Assembly (NCBI GenBank): GCA_023228865.1
Contig: JALOAH010000042.1
Span: forward strand, 1 to 39,453
Direction: 5' to 3'
DNA from: Porticoccaceae bacterium
GTDB taxonomy: Bacteria; Pseudomonadota; Gammaproteobacteria; Pseudomonadales; Porticoccaceae
DNA length: 39,453 nt
In this document: positions 12,580 to 20,627 of the stretch, in pieces
Layout: each line of letters opens with the position of its first letter
Numbering within the stretch: position 1 is the first letter of the stretch
Position numbers and translations under genes: made by a program
The notes under the pieces: generated by a model
What the model was told of the DNA's origin: nothing
The model's database searches: none
The model's input: only the letters and a program-made list of their open reading frames with translations

Positions 12580-13041
12580 ATGACAATAGAAACCATAACG
12601 CGCGGCGAAATCGCCAAATTGACGGGCGTCTCCGAAACAAAACTGAAGGCGATCATCAAAACGGATGCCTATATGTTCCCAAAGCCGATAAAAACACCAA
12701 GAGGCCGGACGTTCACTTACAACAAACAGGCGGTCATGGAATGGCTGGAGAAACATGACATCAAGGCACTGAGCGCTCCCGCTGAGTCATACAGTCATGT
12801 GGAATATCAGAAACAAAAAATCAAAAAGGCGTCGCCCGATGCCGTCTCCGAATTCAACCGACTGGCGATCCAGTTCCTGACCGGCAAGCGGCCGGAAGAG
12901 TTGACGGACCCATCCGGCAGCGGCAAGACAATCATCGTTCATGTTCCTGAGCGAGACGACTACACGCCGCCCAGTGAGCGCACAGCCTGGCCGGCATCCA
13001 GCTCGGACCGGTATCGCATGACGCTGCTGGGCAATTGGTAA
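12580..13041 (+). CDS. HTH DNA-binding protein (AlpA/MerR-like N-terminus)
   Basis: This is a 153-residue protein. Residues 5-55 (TITRGEIAKLTGVSETKLKA...FPKPIKTPRGRTFTYNKQAV) match the winged HTH found in excisionases and AlpA-type regulators, followed by VMEWLEKHDI. The rest is a flexible region rich in Ser and Pro. It begins 3 bases after the clamp-like gene. It may be a transcription factor of the rightward operon or a directionality factor, but a second excisionase-like gene lies closer to the integrase. Confidence 0.6.
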   Translation: MTIETITRGEIAKLTGVSETKLKAIIKTDAYMFPKPIKTPRGRTFTYNKQAVMEWLEKHDIKALSAPAESYSHVEYQKQKIKKASPDAVSEFNRLAIQFLTGKRPEELTDPSGSGKTIIVHVPERDDYTPPSERTAWPASSSDRYRMTLLGNW

Positions 13042-13064
13042 TTAATCACAAAACGAGATCAATC

Positions 13065-13613
13065 ATGGCAAAACAAGAAATTCAAGAGGAAATCGCCGGT
13101 CTGCTGATGAAAAGCAGCGTCGGCCTGACTGAGAACGCGATCATTCAGCAGGTAACCGGAACAACCAACGTGAGAGCCATTACATCGGCATTAATCCGGA
13201 TGGAGCGCTTAGGCTATATCAGCAACAATAAAAAACGCCTGACGATAACGCCGGTTGGACGGTCGTTTTATTCGGATTTGAACAAAAACAATGATGATTC
13301 AGAGACTGTTGACAATGCGGATCATGTTGATGATGTGATTTCTGGTGATGCAGTTAAAACGTATCCGCTCAGCGCGATCGCGGAAAAAGAGGACGCGCTG
13401 CCGTCCGGCATCGAGCGCATCGATTCATTCAGGACACCGGACGGGAAAATCCACGAAACCAGCGATGCCGCCGTGCAGCATCTGCGCAAACAGCAGCAGT
13501 TGGAACGGATAAACCGGTTTGTTGAATCAATCAGCTCGCCCACTAAACAGCGGAATATCATCATCGGTTACATCACCAAATGGGAGCGGTTCAAACAGGA
13601 GGATGCGGCATGA
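13065..13613 (+). CDS. Winged-helix DNA-binding protein
   Basis: This is a 182-residue protein. The N-terminal 70 residues (VGLTENAIIQQVTGTTNVRA, then ITSALIRMERLGYISNNKKR) form a wHTH with the wing LTITPVGRSFY. A linker rich in Asp and Asn and a helical C-terminus follow (AVQHLRKQQQLERINRFVES). The start is the ATG at 13065. The ATGA overlap at 13610 couples it to the lysozyme gene. Its role is likely regulatory, but the target is unknown. Confidence 0.6.
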   Translation: MAKQEIQEEIAGLLMKSSVGLTENAIIQQVTGTTNVRAITSALIRMERLGYISNNKKRLTITPVGRSFYSDLNKNNDDSETVDNADHVDDVISGDAVKTYPLSAIAEKEDALPSGIERIDSFRTPDGKIHETSDAAVQHLRKQQQLERINRFVESISSPTKQRNIIIGYITKWERFKQEDAA

Positions 13614-14131
13614 GCAACATAATGGCCATCAATCAGCTCATTAAAAACGCAGCGCGCGCGTATCTACCGGGCGGCGACTGGCGACTACTGAAAGCGCAGC
13701 TGATGCAGGAATCTCAGCTGAACCCGAAAGCGGTTTCGCCGGTCGGCGCTCAGGGCATCGCGCAGTTCATGCCGGCAACCTGGTCAGAAATGAAAAAAAC
13801 CCTGGCCCGGGATCTGGGCATCATCGATGCCGATCCGTTCAATGTTGAGCACGCGATCCCGGCCTGCGCGATCTACATGCGCCAGCGCTATGAAACCTGG
13901 ACAGCGCCGCGGCCTGAGCTCGACCGCTACTGTTTGGCATTAGCCTCCTACAATGCCGGCACCGGCAACATACTGAAAGCGCAGAAGCTTGCTGGCGGGG
14001 CCAACGATTACGTGTCGATCATTGCCAAGCTGCACCTCGTCACAGGCATCGATAACAGCAACGAGACAAAAAATTACGTGGTCAGGATCTTCAACTATTG
14101 GGGCCAGTATGCGCTGCAAGGAGTTGTGTGA
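13610..14131 (+). CDS. SLT-type lytic transglycosylase (candidate endolysin)
   Basis: This 173-residue protein has a transglycosylase SLT core. Catalytic Glu34 lies in LLKAQLMQESQLNPKAVSP, followed by GAQGIAQFMPATW and the ALASYNAGTGNI motif. These enzymes cleave peptidoglycan between MurNAc and GlcNAc. No signal peptide or transmembrane segment is seen, so release would need a holin or another export route. It is the only clear peptidoglycan hydrolase in the genome, yet it lies in the early/integrase operon and not beside the late genes. The ATG at 13610 overlaps the preceding stop (ATGA). Confidence 0.8.
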   Translation: MSNIMAINQLIKNAARAYLPGGDWRLLKAQLMQESQLNPKAVSPVGAQGIAQFMPATWSEMKKTLARDLGIIDADPFNVEHAIPACAIYMRQRYETWTAPRPELDRYCLALASYNAGTGNILKAQKLAGGANDYVSIIAKLHLVTGIDNSNETKNYVVRIFNYWGQYALQGVV

Positions 14132-14709
14132 TGGATAGATTGAAGTCATCATTCCCTAGTCTGTTAGAGCATAAAAAGCCTGTAGACAAAGCAGCAGTGC
14201 GTGTTGGCTTTTTTAAAGGCGAGCATTTTGATGTGTCATTTCCAGAGCACATGATTATCCGCACCATGGATACTCCGCCAAAATGTAAGACAAGACCAGT
14301 CAGCGCGAAAGATTACACGGGAATGAGGCACGGACGCATGACGGCTATATCATGGTTCAGGCCAAGCAGGAATGGAGGAAAAACTGTTTGGATTGCTCGC
14401 TGCGATTGCGGCAAATATGAATTCAGAAGACCGGCAAGGTGGGCATCTCATCCATCTCCAGATGATGATCCAGACCGATGCGAGCATTGCCGACGACGCG
14501 ACGTTATTAAAAAACAAGGAAATTCTCACGAATATATGGCTGATAGGTTAATGAAGTGGGCCAGATCAATGCAGTCTATAGGATTAACAATTGACGAGAT
14601 TTGTGAGATTCGTAATTTAAATATCACTACTTCCGGAAAAAATGCCGAGCAAATACGTATTGCGATAGTAGAAGCACGTAAAAATTTTGTTGCTAATGAG
14701 AATAAGTAA
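14131..14709 (+). CDS. Zinc-ribbon protein of AT-richer composition
   Basis: This is a 192-residue protein. DYTGMRHGRMTAISWFRPSR, then WIARCDCGKYEFRRPARW and DRCEHCRRRDVI, form a four-cysteine ribbon. The TGxRxGRxT...CxCG beginning is the pattern seen ahead of AP2/HNH-type phage proteins. The catalytic part of such nucleases is not visible. A helical C-terminus follows. The gene looks richer in A and T than its neighbours, which suggests separate acquisition. AAGGAG precedes the ATG, which overlaps the lysozyme stop by one base (TGATG). Confidence 0.55.
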   Translation: MDRLKSSFPSLLEHKKPVDKAAVRVGFFKGEHFDVSFPEHMIIRTMDTPPKCKTRPVSAKDYTGMRHGRMTAISWFRPSRNGGKTVWIARCDCGKYEFRRPARWASHPSPDDDPDRCEHCRRRDVIKKQGNSHEYMADRLMKWARSMQSIGLTIDEICEIRNLNITTSGKNAEQIRIAIVEARKNFVANENK

Positions 14710-14972
14710 TGAGTATTTCAATGCAGATAGATTTATTCGGAAGTGTTGCCGACACACAACCGATCAAACAGAAAAAACCGAAAAAACGCGATGTTCAGGC
14801 GGAGGCTCGGCGACTGCTGGACGAATCCGGCATCTCTGCCCTGCCCCGTGACGTCAAAGAATACGTGCTGGCTGAACTGATCAGCAGATGGGCGCCCGAA
14901 CTGAAAAACGTTGTGATGATGGCTCAGATCATGAATATGCACAATCAATGCAGCAAGGAGGTCACGCAATGA
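14709..14972 (+). CDS. Small helical phage protein
   Basis: This 87-residue protein has a short N-terminal strand with an LFG motif (MQIDLFGSV), a Lys-rich linker and then a helical domain (VQAEARRLLDESGISALPRD, VKEYVLAELISRWAPELKNV). The LFG-type start resembles the short clamp-binding peptides of phage proteins (QxDLFG), which might link it to the clamp-like protein or host DnaN. That is inference. The start overlaps the zinc-ribbon stop by one base. Confidence 0.5.
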   Translation: MSISMQIDLFGSVADTQPIKQKKPKKRDVQAEARRLLDESGISALPRDVKEYVLAELISRWAPELKNVVMMAQIMNMHNQCSKEVTQ

Positions 14973-15184
14973 ATACGGTGGCTGAAATCATCACCTGGAC
15001 ACTCGTTGCGGCGCAATTGCCCGATGACGAGCAGGCCGTCATGATCAACACGGTCGAATGGCATGAACCGGTCTGGATAGGCTACTACGAGGCCGGCTGT
15101 TGGCATTTGATTGACGGAACTGCCCTTGCCGATGACGTGGTAATCGCCTGGGCCGACCTGCCGGCCGGCATCGAGGGGGAATAA
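14969..15184 (+). CDS. DUF551-like small protein
   Basis: This is a 71-residue protein. LVAAQLPDDEQAVMINTVEW, then PVWIGYYEAGCWHLIDGTAL and VVIAWADLPAGI, follow the pattern of DUF551, which ends in a WxxLP motif after a GxWxxxDG strand. DUF551 proteins are common in phage early and integrase-proximal regions and have no assigned function. ATGA overlap with the previous gene. Confidence 0.65.
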   Translation: MNTVAEIITWTLVAAQLPDDEQAVMINTVEWHEPVWIGYYEAGCWHLIDGTALADDVVIAWADLPAGIEGE

Positions 15185-15394
15185 ATGAGCGCCATAATCA
15201 CCCATGAGGACCTTAAGGCCGCCACAGGCTGCGCTCGAACATCCGATCTTGAAAAATGCCTGCGCAAAAATGGCGTGCGGTTTCTGTACGGCAAAAAAGG
15301 CATCTACACAACAGTTGATGCGCTCAATGCCGCCATGGGATTAAAATCAGACCTGCCTCAACAACAAACTGAGCAGGAGATTGATATCCTATGA
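15185..15394 (+). CDS. DUF4224-like protein, candidate excisionase
   Basis: This is a 69-residue protein. ITHEDLKAATGCARTSDLEK, CLRKNGVRFLYGKKGIYTTV and DALNAAMGL fit DUF4224, a small winged-helix-like family usually encoded directly upstream of phage integrases. Position and size suggest a recombination directionality factor, which would steer the integrase to excision. It begins one base after the DUF551-like stop and overlaps the integrase start by 4 bases (ATGA). Confidence 0.7.
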   Translation: MSAIITHEDLKAATGCARTSDLEKCLRKNGVRFLYGKKGIYTTVDALNAAMGLKSDLPQQQTEQEIDIL

Positions 15395-16503
15395 AAAAGC
15401 CTGGCCGGAAGAGATCATCAAAGAATATCCCGTCGCACATCAATGCAGAGAAATTGCCCGACCGTGTCTGGTTCAACCAGTCCGGCTCCGGCAAATGGAT
15501 GATGACGTTTTATGATGAGTTCGGAAAGAAAAAGGCCAGGCGCATATGCGGTACCGAAGCAACATTGGCAGAGATATGGCAGGCTGCTGAAGCGCAACAA
15601 GATAAGACAGTCATGACGTTTGCGATGCTATCGAATGAATTCCAGCAAACGCACATATGGAGAAAGCTTAGCGCGTCCACTAAAAAAGATTATCAAAACT
15701 GTCACCTGGCTATCGTCACGCGCGATACCAGTACGGGCAAGATGGGTGACCTGCCTATCAGCAAATGGACGGTCGGCTTGATCCGGAAATACAGGGACAA
15801 GCGCGGCGAGGAATCCGAGAGCCGGGCAAATAAGGAGCTCGCTTATATCAAGCGCCTGTTTGCCTGGGCCTATGAATATGAAAAAGTCCCAGCGAATCCA
15901 GCTACCGGCATTAAGAAAATCAGTATCGCCCCGCGCCAGCACTACGCCGAGGATCGGGACTATCACTATCTGCTCAATATAGCCAGGCAATCGGGTTATT
16001 GGTATGTGCCGCATGCGATGGAACTTGCCTATTTGTGCAGAATGCGAATGTCTGAAGTTCTTGACCTGACCGATGCCAACGAACTGGATGATGGATTACT
16101 AATCCGTCGTCGCAAAGGCAGTAAAGACAACATCACTGAATGGACGCCGCGCCTGCGGGAAACATGGGATTCACTCAAGAATAAGCGAAACGACATCCTG
16201 TCAGCGCGCAAACAGCCGCACCCCATCCATGCCGACAGGCGCTTTCTATTCGTCAGTGAGCGCACCGGCAATAAGATCGATATCAGTTCATTGCAAACGG
16301 CGATGCAGCGCATTCAGCGCGCTGCCGCAGACCAGGCCCGGGAGGACGGCGTTGAATATAATCACTTCACATTTCACGACCTGAAACGCAAAGGCATTTC
16401 GGACACCGAAGGCGACAAGATGAAAGCATCTGGCCACAGATCCGCAGCCATGATGCGAGTCTATGATGTGAAACCAGATATCGTTAAACCGACAAAAAAC
16501 TGA
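15391..16503 (+). CDS. int: Tyrosine-recombinase integrase
   Basis: This is a 370-residue tyrosine recombinase. A basic arm-binding N-terminus precedes a core-binding helical domain (FQQTHIWRKLSASTKKDYQN). The catalytic domain has R219 (CRMRMSEV), a Lys in RRKGSKDN, H329 and K332 (FHDLKRKG), H349/R350 (SGHRS) and nucleophile Y358 (MRVYDVKP). The second arginine of the usual HxxR box is a lysine, K332, with R333 beside it. That is a variant I recall from a phage subfamily. It would join attP (16586-16630) to the 3' end of a host tRNA-Lys(CTT) gene. It is the last gene of the rightward operon and faces attP 83 bases downstream. Confidence 0.9.
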   Translation: MKKPGRKRSSKNIPSHINAEKLPDRVWFNQSGSGKWMMTFYDEFGKKKARRICGTEATLAEIWQAAEAQQDKTVMTFAMLSNEFQQTHIWRKLSASTKKDYQNCHLAIVTRDTSTGKMGDLPISKWTVGLIRKYRDKRGEESESRANKELAYIKRLFAWAYEYEKVPANPATGIKKISIAPRQHYAEDRDYHYLLNIARQSGYWYVPHAMELAYLCRMRMSEVLDLTDANELDDGLLIRRRKGSKDNITEWTPRLRETWDSLKNKRNDILSARKQPHPIHADRRFLFVSERTGNKIDISSLQTAMQRIQRAAADQAREDGVEYNHFTFHDLKRKGISDTEGDKMKASGHRSAAMMRVYDVKPDIVKPTKN

Positions 16504-16546
16504 TTAATTGCAACCACCTTTGCAACCAGATGGATGATCAGGCATA

Positions 16547-16583
16547 AAAAAAGGCCTAGATTTTCATCTAAGCCTTTGATTTA
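16547..16583. terminator. Terminator after the integrase
   Basis: An 11-pair stem with one mismatch (AAAGGCCTAGA/TCTAAGCCTTT, loop TTTTCA) is flanked by an A-run on the left and a T-rich tail on the right. It probably ends integrase transcription and may also work in the minus direction. Confidence 0.7.
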
Positions 16584-16585
16584 TA

Positions 16586-16630
16586 TGGTGGGGCGTCAGG
16601 GACTCGAACCCTGGACCCATGGATTAAGAG
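16586..16630 (-). other. attP core: 3' half of a tRNA-Lys(CTT) gene
   Basis: On the minus strand this segment reads from the anticodon loop CTCTTAA through the 3' anticodon arm, a TTCGAGT T-loop, the acceptor strand and an encoded CCA end. The bases before the loop do not pair with the anticodon 3' arm, so only the tRNA 3' half is present, as expected for an attP that rebuilds the host tRNA on integration. Confidence 0.85.
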
Positions 16631-16760
16631 TTATACTCACAACCAATAAAAAACATGGGCTTAGTCATATATTATTGCAACCAATCTGAAAATTCTACTG
16701 ATTATTTTTCAATAACTTAAAAAACTATTGCAACCATGTATTTTAACGCCGGATTGTGCG

Positions 16761-16790
16761 AAAAGCCCCGGCGTTCAGGCCGGGGTCTCT
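16761..16790 (-). terminator. Terminator at the end of the late operon
   Basis: A perfect 7-bp stem (CCCCGGC/GCCGGGG, 16766-16785) with a six-base loop is followed on the minus strand by CTTTT. It lies after the last tail gene (16879). The stretch 16791-16878 has no convincing gene. Confidence 0.75.
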
Positions 16791-16878
16791 CGCGCAATTA
16801 GATGAATCAGCCGCGCTGTCTGAATTAAAAAACATGCCTCTGCAGATCAATGACGACCTGAAACTCTCCGGTAATTGA

Positions 16879-17706
16879 CTATTCATCAATCGTCAGCGCG
16901 CTGGCATAATTAGCAAAGTGCTGCAGAGCAACATTCGAACCCTGCGACAGCTTGCCGTAAATCTGATAATCCTGCGTCAGGTCATAGTCAGAACCGTCCG
17001 GAAACACTGAGACATACAAAGGTGTCGCCAGGCCTCCCACGCGCAATAACCGCATGATCGCCGCGCGGTCGGCTTCCGGCATGCCCTCTAGTGAAAACGA
17101 CAGCGTTTTAGACCGCGTCCGGTTGTCGGTCACCAGATCCCCCGCGTCGCTGCGCTTGTGCTCGCTCAGGTCGGCAAATCCCAGTTGAGCCCCATAGTTC
17201 GGATTTTGCAACAGTTCGTAATAATCGCCGGCCACAAGGCGGCCCGCCTCCACGTAGCCTGACGCATTCCCGGCATCCGCTATGTCGATCACCAGTTTTT
17301 TGACCGTGCCGCCCTCGAACCAGACGGCCGCGTAGACTGCGCCGCCGTAGGCGAAGTTCGCGACACCGGGCGTGACGATATCCCAGCCAAAAGCCGCTGC
17401 GCTGCTGTACGGGCAACAATCGACCGCCGTCGTGTCGAATGCCGGCGAGGCGTCCCCGGCATTGGTGTATCCCCTGACCCGCAGCGTGGCATTTTCAGTG
17501 AAATTAGTAAACGGCAGCGCTACACATCGCACGAGCTCTCCCGTCGTCCAAAGCGCCGTGATCGTCGCCGAGGTGCCGGTCGAGCGGTATATCTCGGTTT
17601 TATAGTCGGTCTGCAGGTAGCCCACCGAATACGAGCCCGCCGTTACGTCGGCCGTCAGCGTTGCCCGGTCTGCGGCGTTGTTCGAGACGATACGCAAGTT
17701 GCTCAT
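16879..17706 (-). CDS. Tail-tip protein (last late gene)
   Basis: This 275-residue beta-rich protein has no recognised catalytic motif. The N-terminal half (LTADVTAGSYSVGYLQTDYK, ATLRVRGYTNAGDA) is built from short strands. The second half (KRSDAGDLVTDNRTRSKTLS, LYVSVFPDGSDYDLTQDYQI) resembles the ligand-like part of siphophage tail-tip proteins, where such domains sit at the distal end. It is the last gene of the late operon and is followed by a terminator. Structural role inferred from position. Confidence 0.6.
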   Translation of the reverse strand: MSNLRIVSNNAADRATLTADVTAGSYSVGYLQTDYKTEIYRSTGTSATITALWTTGELVRCVALPFTNFTENATLRVRGYTNAGDASPAFDTTAVDCCPYSSAAAFGWDIVTPGVANFAYGGAVYAAVWFEGGTVKKLVIDIADAGNASGYVEAGRLVAGDYYELLQNPNYGAQLGFADLSEHKRSDAGDLVTDNRTRSKTLSFSLEGMPEADRAAIMRLLRVGGLATPLYVSVFPDGSDYDLTQDYQIYGKLSQGSNVALQHFANYASALTIDE

Positions 17707-18008
17707 TACCGAATTCCGCGCTGCTTATCGACAAAATGCCACAGATCCTCGTGCCGGAACGTGTCGGCCGGCTTATTAGGGGAAAACGCCGGCCGGTCGC
17801 TCATGAGCTCGTCGTAATCATCGCCGACGATGCGGACAACCTCGAAGCGCTGCGGCACGTCAAACACGAACCGGCCGTTGTATTCCCGTCCCGTGCCGAT
17901 GTACAGCTCCACGCCATGGCCGAGCGTATGCCGGCAGACCTGAATCTCTTCCCGTTGCGATGTTGGTTTTTGGGCTGTTACTTTATCTCGTGCCATGTTT
18001 AGACTCAT
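17706..18008 (-). CDS. Small tail-region protein
   Basis: This 100-residue soluble protein contains CRHTLGHGVELYIGTGREYN, then FEVVRIVGDDYDELMSDRPA and a basic end. It has no recognised family. It overlaps the preceding gene as ATGA and touches the next gene's start, so it belongs to the tail-tip cluster. The Met at 17996 is an alternative start. It could be an assembly chaperone or a small tip component. Confidence 0.55.
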   Translation of the reverse strand: MSLNMARDKVTAQKPTSQREEIQVCRHTLGHGVELYIGTGREYNGRFVFDVPQRFEVVRIVGDDYDELMSDRPAFSPNKPADTFRHEDLWHFVDKQRGIR

Positions 18009-18643
18009 GCGGGTTTAAATCGAATAGGGTTCCAGCTGCCGCCGCCGTCGGTCGAGTACTGAAGGTCTACTTCGTTATTGCGCACCAGCCCGCTCAGATC
18101 AACCCCACCGACGTAGTGCGCGTTTAGATTCAACACCATGGTCGAATCCGTGATTTCCATAATACCGTCTACTACAACGGCCGCGCCCGAGGCGGATTCG
18201 CCGTAAACTCCTTTTCCCAGGGAAGATTCGCCAACAACGCCGTAGCCGTTGCTTTGATCGGCGATGCCGATCACGCCGATCTTGCCTAATGCTGTCGCCG
18301 TGCCGTTGACCTGACCCCAGACGCCAACGTCCCATTCGCTGGCGCTGGACGCGCCGCCGGGCGTGATAAACTGGCCGGTTGCTGCTCCATAGTTGCCGGC
18401 ATACGAGACTTGCGTTAGCAAAGATCCACTAGCCTTGACATAGCCGGTTGTCGATAGAAACGCATCATCAGCCAGATTGCCCGTCGTCGGATTAACCGCC
18501 GGGATATCCGTTTTCACCGGCGTGACGGCGCTGTCGTCCAAATTGCTGGTGCTGATTTTGATGTTGGACGGCAGCACGACGCTTTCCGTGCGCGGGCTAG
18601 CTGCCTGTAGCAGTTCATCAATTGCGTTTTTAATCGCCGCCAT
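18005..18643 (-). CDS. Tail fibre-like protein with Gly-rich repeats
   Basis: This is a 212-residue protein. After an N-terminal helix (AAIKNAIDELLQAASP) it carries Gly/Val-rich repeats (GVWGQVNGTATALGKIGVIG, YGVVGESSLGKGVYGESASG). These are typical of trimeric fibre shafts, in which GVxGES-type motifs stack. The C-terminal part (VDLQYSTDGGGSWNPIRFKP) is a probable tip or capping domain. It overlaps its neighbours by 1-4 bases. It may be a receptor-binding fibre, although it is short for one. Confidence 0.55.
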   Translation of the reverse strand: MAAIKNAIDELLQAASPRTESVVLPSNIKISTSNLDDSAVTPVKTDIPAVNPTTGNLADDAFLSTTGYVKASGSLLTQVSYAGNYGAATGQFITPGGASSASEWDVGVWGQVNGTATALGKIGVIGIADQSNGYGVVGESSLGKGVYGESASGAAVVVDGIMEITDSTMVLNLNAHYVGGVDLSGLVRNNEVDLQYSTDGGGSWNPIRFKPA

Positions 18644-20226
18644 CAGACCAGAACCTCCACGTATACCCGCGCGCTGAACCAGTCCGGAGCCAGCTTGACC
18701 ACTACCCCGGCTTTGCCGCTCGACAGCCCGAAACGCGGATGCGTTATCGTCACCGCGTCGCCAAGCTTCAGTTCCAGCAGCCAGGCAAACCCCTCGAATC
18801 CGAAAACCGTCCGGGGCGTCGAGTACAGCGCCAGTTCCCGCGCGGCTTCGGTGTCCGCGTCGGTTTTGCTCAGCAAGAACGTTTCGCGTAATACCCGCTC
18901 GGCATCTAATTTATAGTCGGTCTCGACAGCGCCGTCGCTGGCCGATGTGGTCAGATATTCGTCAGCGAACAGCGCCTTATGCGCGGCCGGGATGCCGGTT
19001 TGCAGACTGGCTTGGACCGTCCAGTTTTTACAGTAGCCTATTTTTGCGGCGGCGCGCACCTCGATCCGTTGCACTGGAACCAGTGTCCCGGCGACCAGAT
19101 CGCCCGGGCCGATGGGCGTCGGCGTTCCGCCCGGTGGCAGCGCAATCTGCAGCAGTTGCAATTTCCCTGTCCGGCTGATGACGGCCTGCGCCCCCAGACT
19201 CGCGGCGAGCTGCTGAATAATCGCCAGGCAGTTTTCCCGGCTCTGCGCATACACGCCAACGGCTTGCGGATGCGTCGCGTCGAACGCGTCCAGATTGGCG
19301 GTATCCAGGTCGGCCTCGGTGAAGCGCGTCGCCGCTTTGCCGTAACCGGTCGCCAGTCGCCGCACTAGCGCCGCGACCGTGGCCGAATACACGCCGCCCG
19401 GCTTGTCGCCCTGCACGCTGGCGGTAATGCTGCCTGCCGGCGATGCTAAGAGAGTAAACTTACCCGTCGTCGGAGTTGACGTGACCGACACCGGCACGCC
19501 GTCGTCGCGCACTTCGATGATGCCTTCGCTGGCGGTCGTATGGTACTGGTATTCGTGCGTCGCCGGATCGGTCAACAGCGGCGTGATATTGCAAACCTCG
19601 CCCAGGGCGACCGGGATCAGCGCGTCGGCGTTGGCCGAAGTGCCGCCGAGCTTGGTTTCGCTGATCGGCGTATTCAGCCGCTGCAGTTTGTCGCGAATTT
19701 TCAGACTGAGCCGGTCGCGGCTTTTGCTATCGATATCCGCGATGACACCGTCGAACACCAGCTCGAAATCGGCCCGGCTCCAGCGGGTATCGCCCAGATA
19801 CACGCGCACGGCGCGATTGACCCAGATATACGACGAGCCGAGCCAGTCATCCAATGCCCCGGAATGGTTCAGCAGTTCAATATCGCCGAACGCCATGCCG
19901 CCCGCATCGCTGTCAAGGCTGAGTTCTTCGGTTAGGTTGATGCCTCCGGCCACGTAGGGCAGATAGGGCGTATTGGCCGGGGTGTCGGTCGCCCCCGTCG
20001 CCAGTCCGCGCGTCGATAGATATTGGGTGGTTTCAGTTCCGCCGATAGATACGCCTGCTTCGACTAATAGCACACGCTGCGCCGTTTGGTCCCGCAGCCA
20101 TTCCGAAAACGATATCGTCACCGTTTCGCCCCCCAGATTGAGAATAAAACCCGCGCCGGCAGGGGCCGAGTATGGCGTGCCTGCATTGAAATTAATCGCG
20201 TTGCCGGGTGGTGGTGCATATAACAC
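18643..20226 (-). CDS. Tail hub/baseplate-like protein
   Basis: This 527-residue protein includes LLVEAGVSIGGTETTQYLST and LELLNHSGALDDWL-type strands, then FDGVIADIDSKSRDRLSLKI, a helical insertion (SRENCLAIIQQLAASLGAQA) and a C-terminal LELKLGDAVTITHPRFGLSS part. This matches a widespread siphophage tail-tip protein that follows the tape measure and forms part of the hub. No enzymatic motif. It lies between a small Ig-like protein and the fibre-like protein in the tail-tip cluster. Confidence 0.65.
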   Translation of the reverse strand: MLYAPPPGNAINFNAGTPYSAPAGAGFILNLGGETVTISFSEWLRDQTAQRVLLVEAGVSIGGTETTQYLSTRGLATGATDTPANTPYLPYVAGGINLTEELSLDSDAGGMAFGDIELLNHSGALDDWLGSSYIWVNRAVRVYLGDTRWSRADFELVFDGVIADIDSKSRDRLSLKIRDKLQRLNTPISETKLGGTSANADALIPVALGEVCNITPLLTDPATHEYQYHTTASEGIIEVRDDGVPVSVTSTPTTGKFTLLASPAGSITASVQGDKPGGVYSATVAALVRRLATGYGKAATRFTEADLDTANLDAFDATHPQAVGVYAQSRENCLAIIQQLAASLGAQAVISRTGKLQLLQIALPPGGTPTPIGPGDLVAGTLVPVQRIEVRAAAKIGYCKNWTVQASLQTGIPAAHKALFADEYLTTSASDGAVETDYKLDAERVLRETFLLSKTDADTEAARELALYSTPRTVFGFEGFAWLLELKLGDAVTITHPRFGLSSGKAGVVVKLAPDWFSARVYVEVLV

Positions 20227-20227
20227 G

Positions 20228-20626
20228 TTAAACCGTTATGGGTGAAAGCAGGTCGTAGATTTCCGCGTTATAGTCGGGCGCGGCGTTGGTATCATCAAAC
20301 GCAATGCAGTAGTACAGGGCATCAGGATCCAGATTGTAAAACGCGAACTCGCCCGCGTCGTTCGATTTAACGGCGCCGACCTGGAGGCCGTTGTCCCTGT
20401 AGTAGCAGCGCACCCACAACGACGCCGGCACGCCCGCTACCTGCGTGATTCCCGTCAGCGCCCCGTTCACCGGAATATTTAATAGCGCGCGATAATCCTC
20501 TGCCCAAATCGGCAGCGGGCGCAAACAAGCTACTTTCGCCATCGCCGGCGCAACCTCGGGCGGCGTGAACAGAGGCATTGCGTAGAATGGGGTGAACGTT
20601 GCGCCGAGAGTGCCAAGATGGGCCAT
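20228..20626 (-). CDS. Small tail protein with an Ig-like carboxypeptidase-regulatory domain
   Basis: This is a 132-residue protein. The second half (ALTGITQVAGVPASLWVRCY, AVKSNDAGEFAFYNLDPDAL, YYCIAFDDTNAAPDYNAEIY) fits the carboxypeptidase-regulatory-like fold. It has a SNDAGEF(A)F strand and an FDD...YNA...D.LSPI end, common in phage tail-tip proteins that decorate or attach to receptors. The start at 20626 was chosen because the longer reading (20725) lies inside the previous gene. It follows that gene's stop by one base. Confidence 0.6.
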   Translation of the reverse strand: MAHLGTLGATFTPFYAMPLFTPPEVAPAMAKVACLRPLPIWAEDYRALLNIPVNGALTGITQVAGVPASLWVRCYYRDNGLQVGAVKSNDAGEFAFYNLDPDALYYCIAFDDTNAAPDYNAEIYDLLSPITV

Positions 20627-20627
20627 G

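Larger units (their letters stand above)
16508..16736. repeat. Four direct TTGCAACCA repeats around attP (integrase arm sites)
   Basis: TTGCAACCA occurs at 16508-16516, 16520-16528, 16675-16683 and 16728-16736, two copies on each side of the tRNA-like core. A fifth copy is at 10312-10320 beside the OL-like operator. Direct repeats on both sides of an attP core are the usual arm-type integrase sites. Confidence 0.75.

Noticed and set aside
16586..16630. A complete tRNA-Lys gene
   Set aside because: Only the part from the anticodon loop to CCA is present. The bases before the loop do not pair with the anticodon 3' arm, and no D-arm is seen, so this is an attachment core and not a functional tRNA.
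16787..16865. Possible C-terminal coding remnant on the plus strand (QLDESAALSELKNMPLQIND)
   Set aside because: It reads plausibly for 26 codons, but upstream it runs into the terminator hairpin and there is no start or family match.
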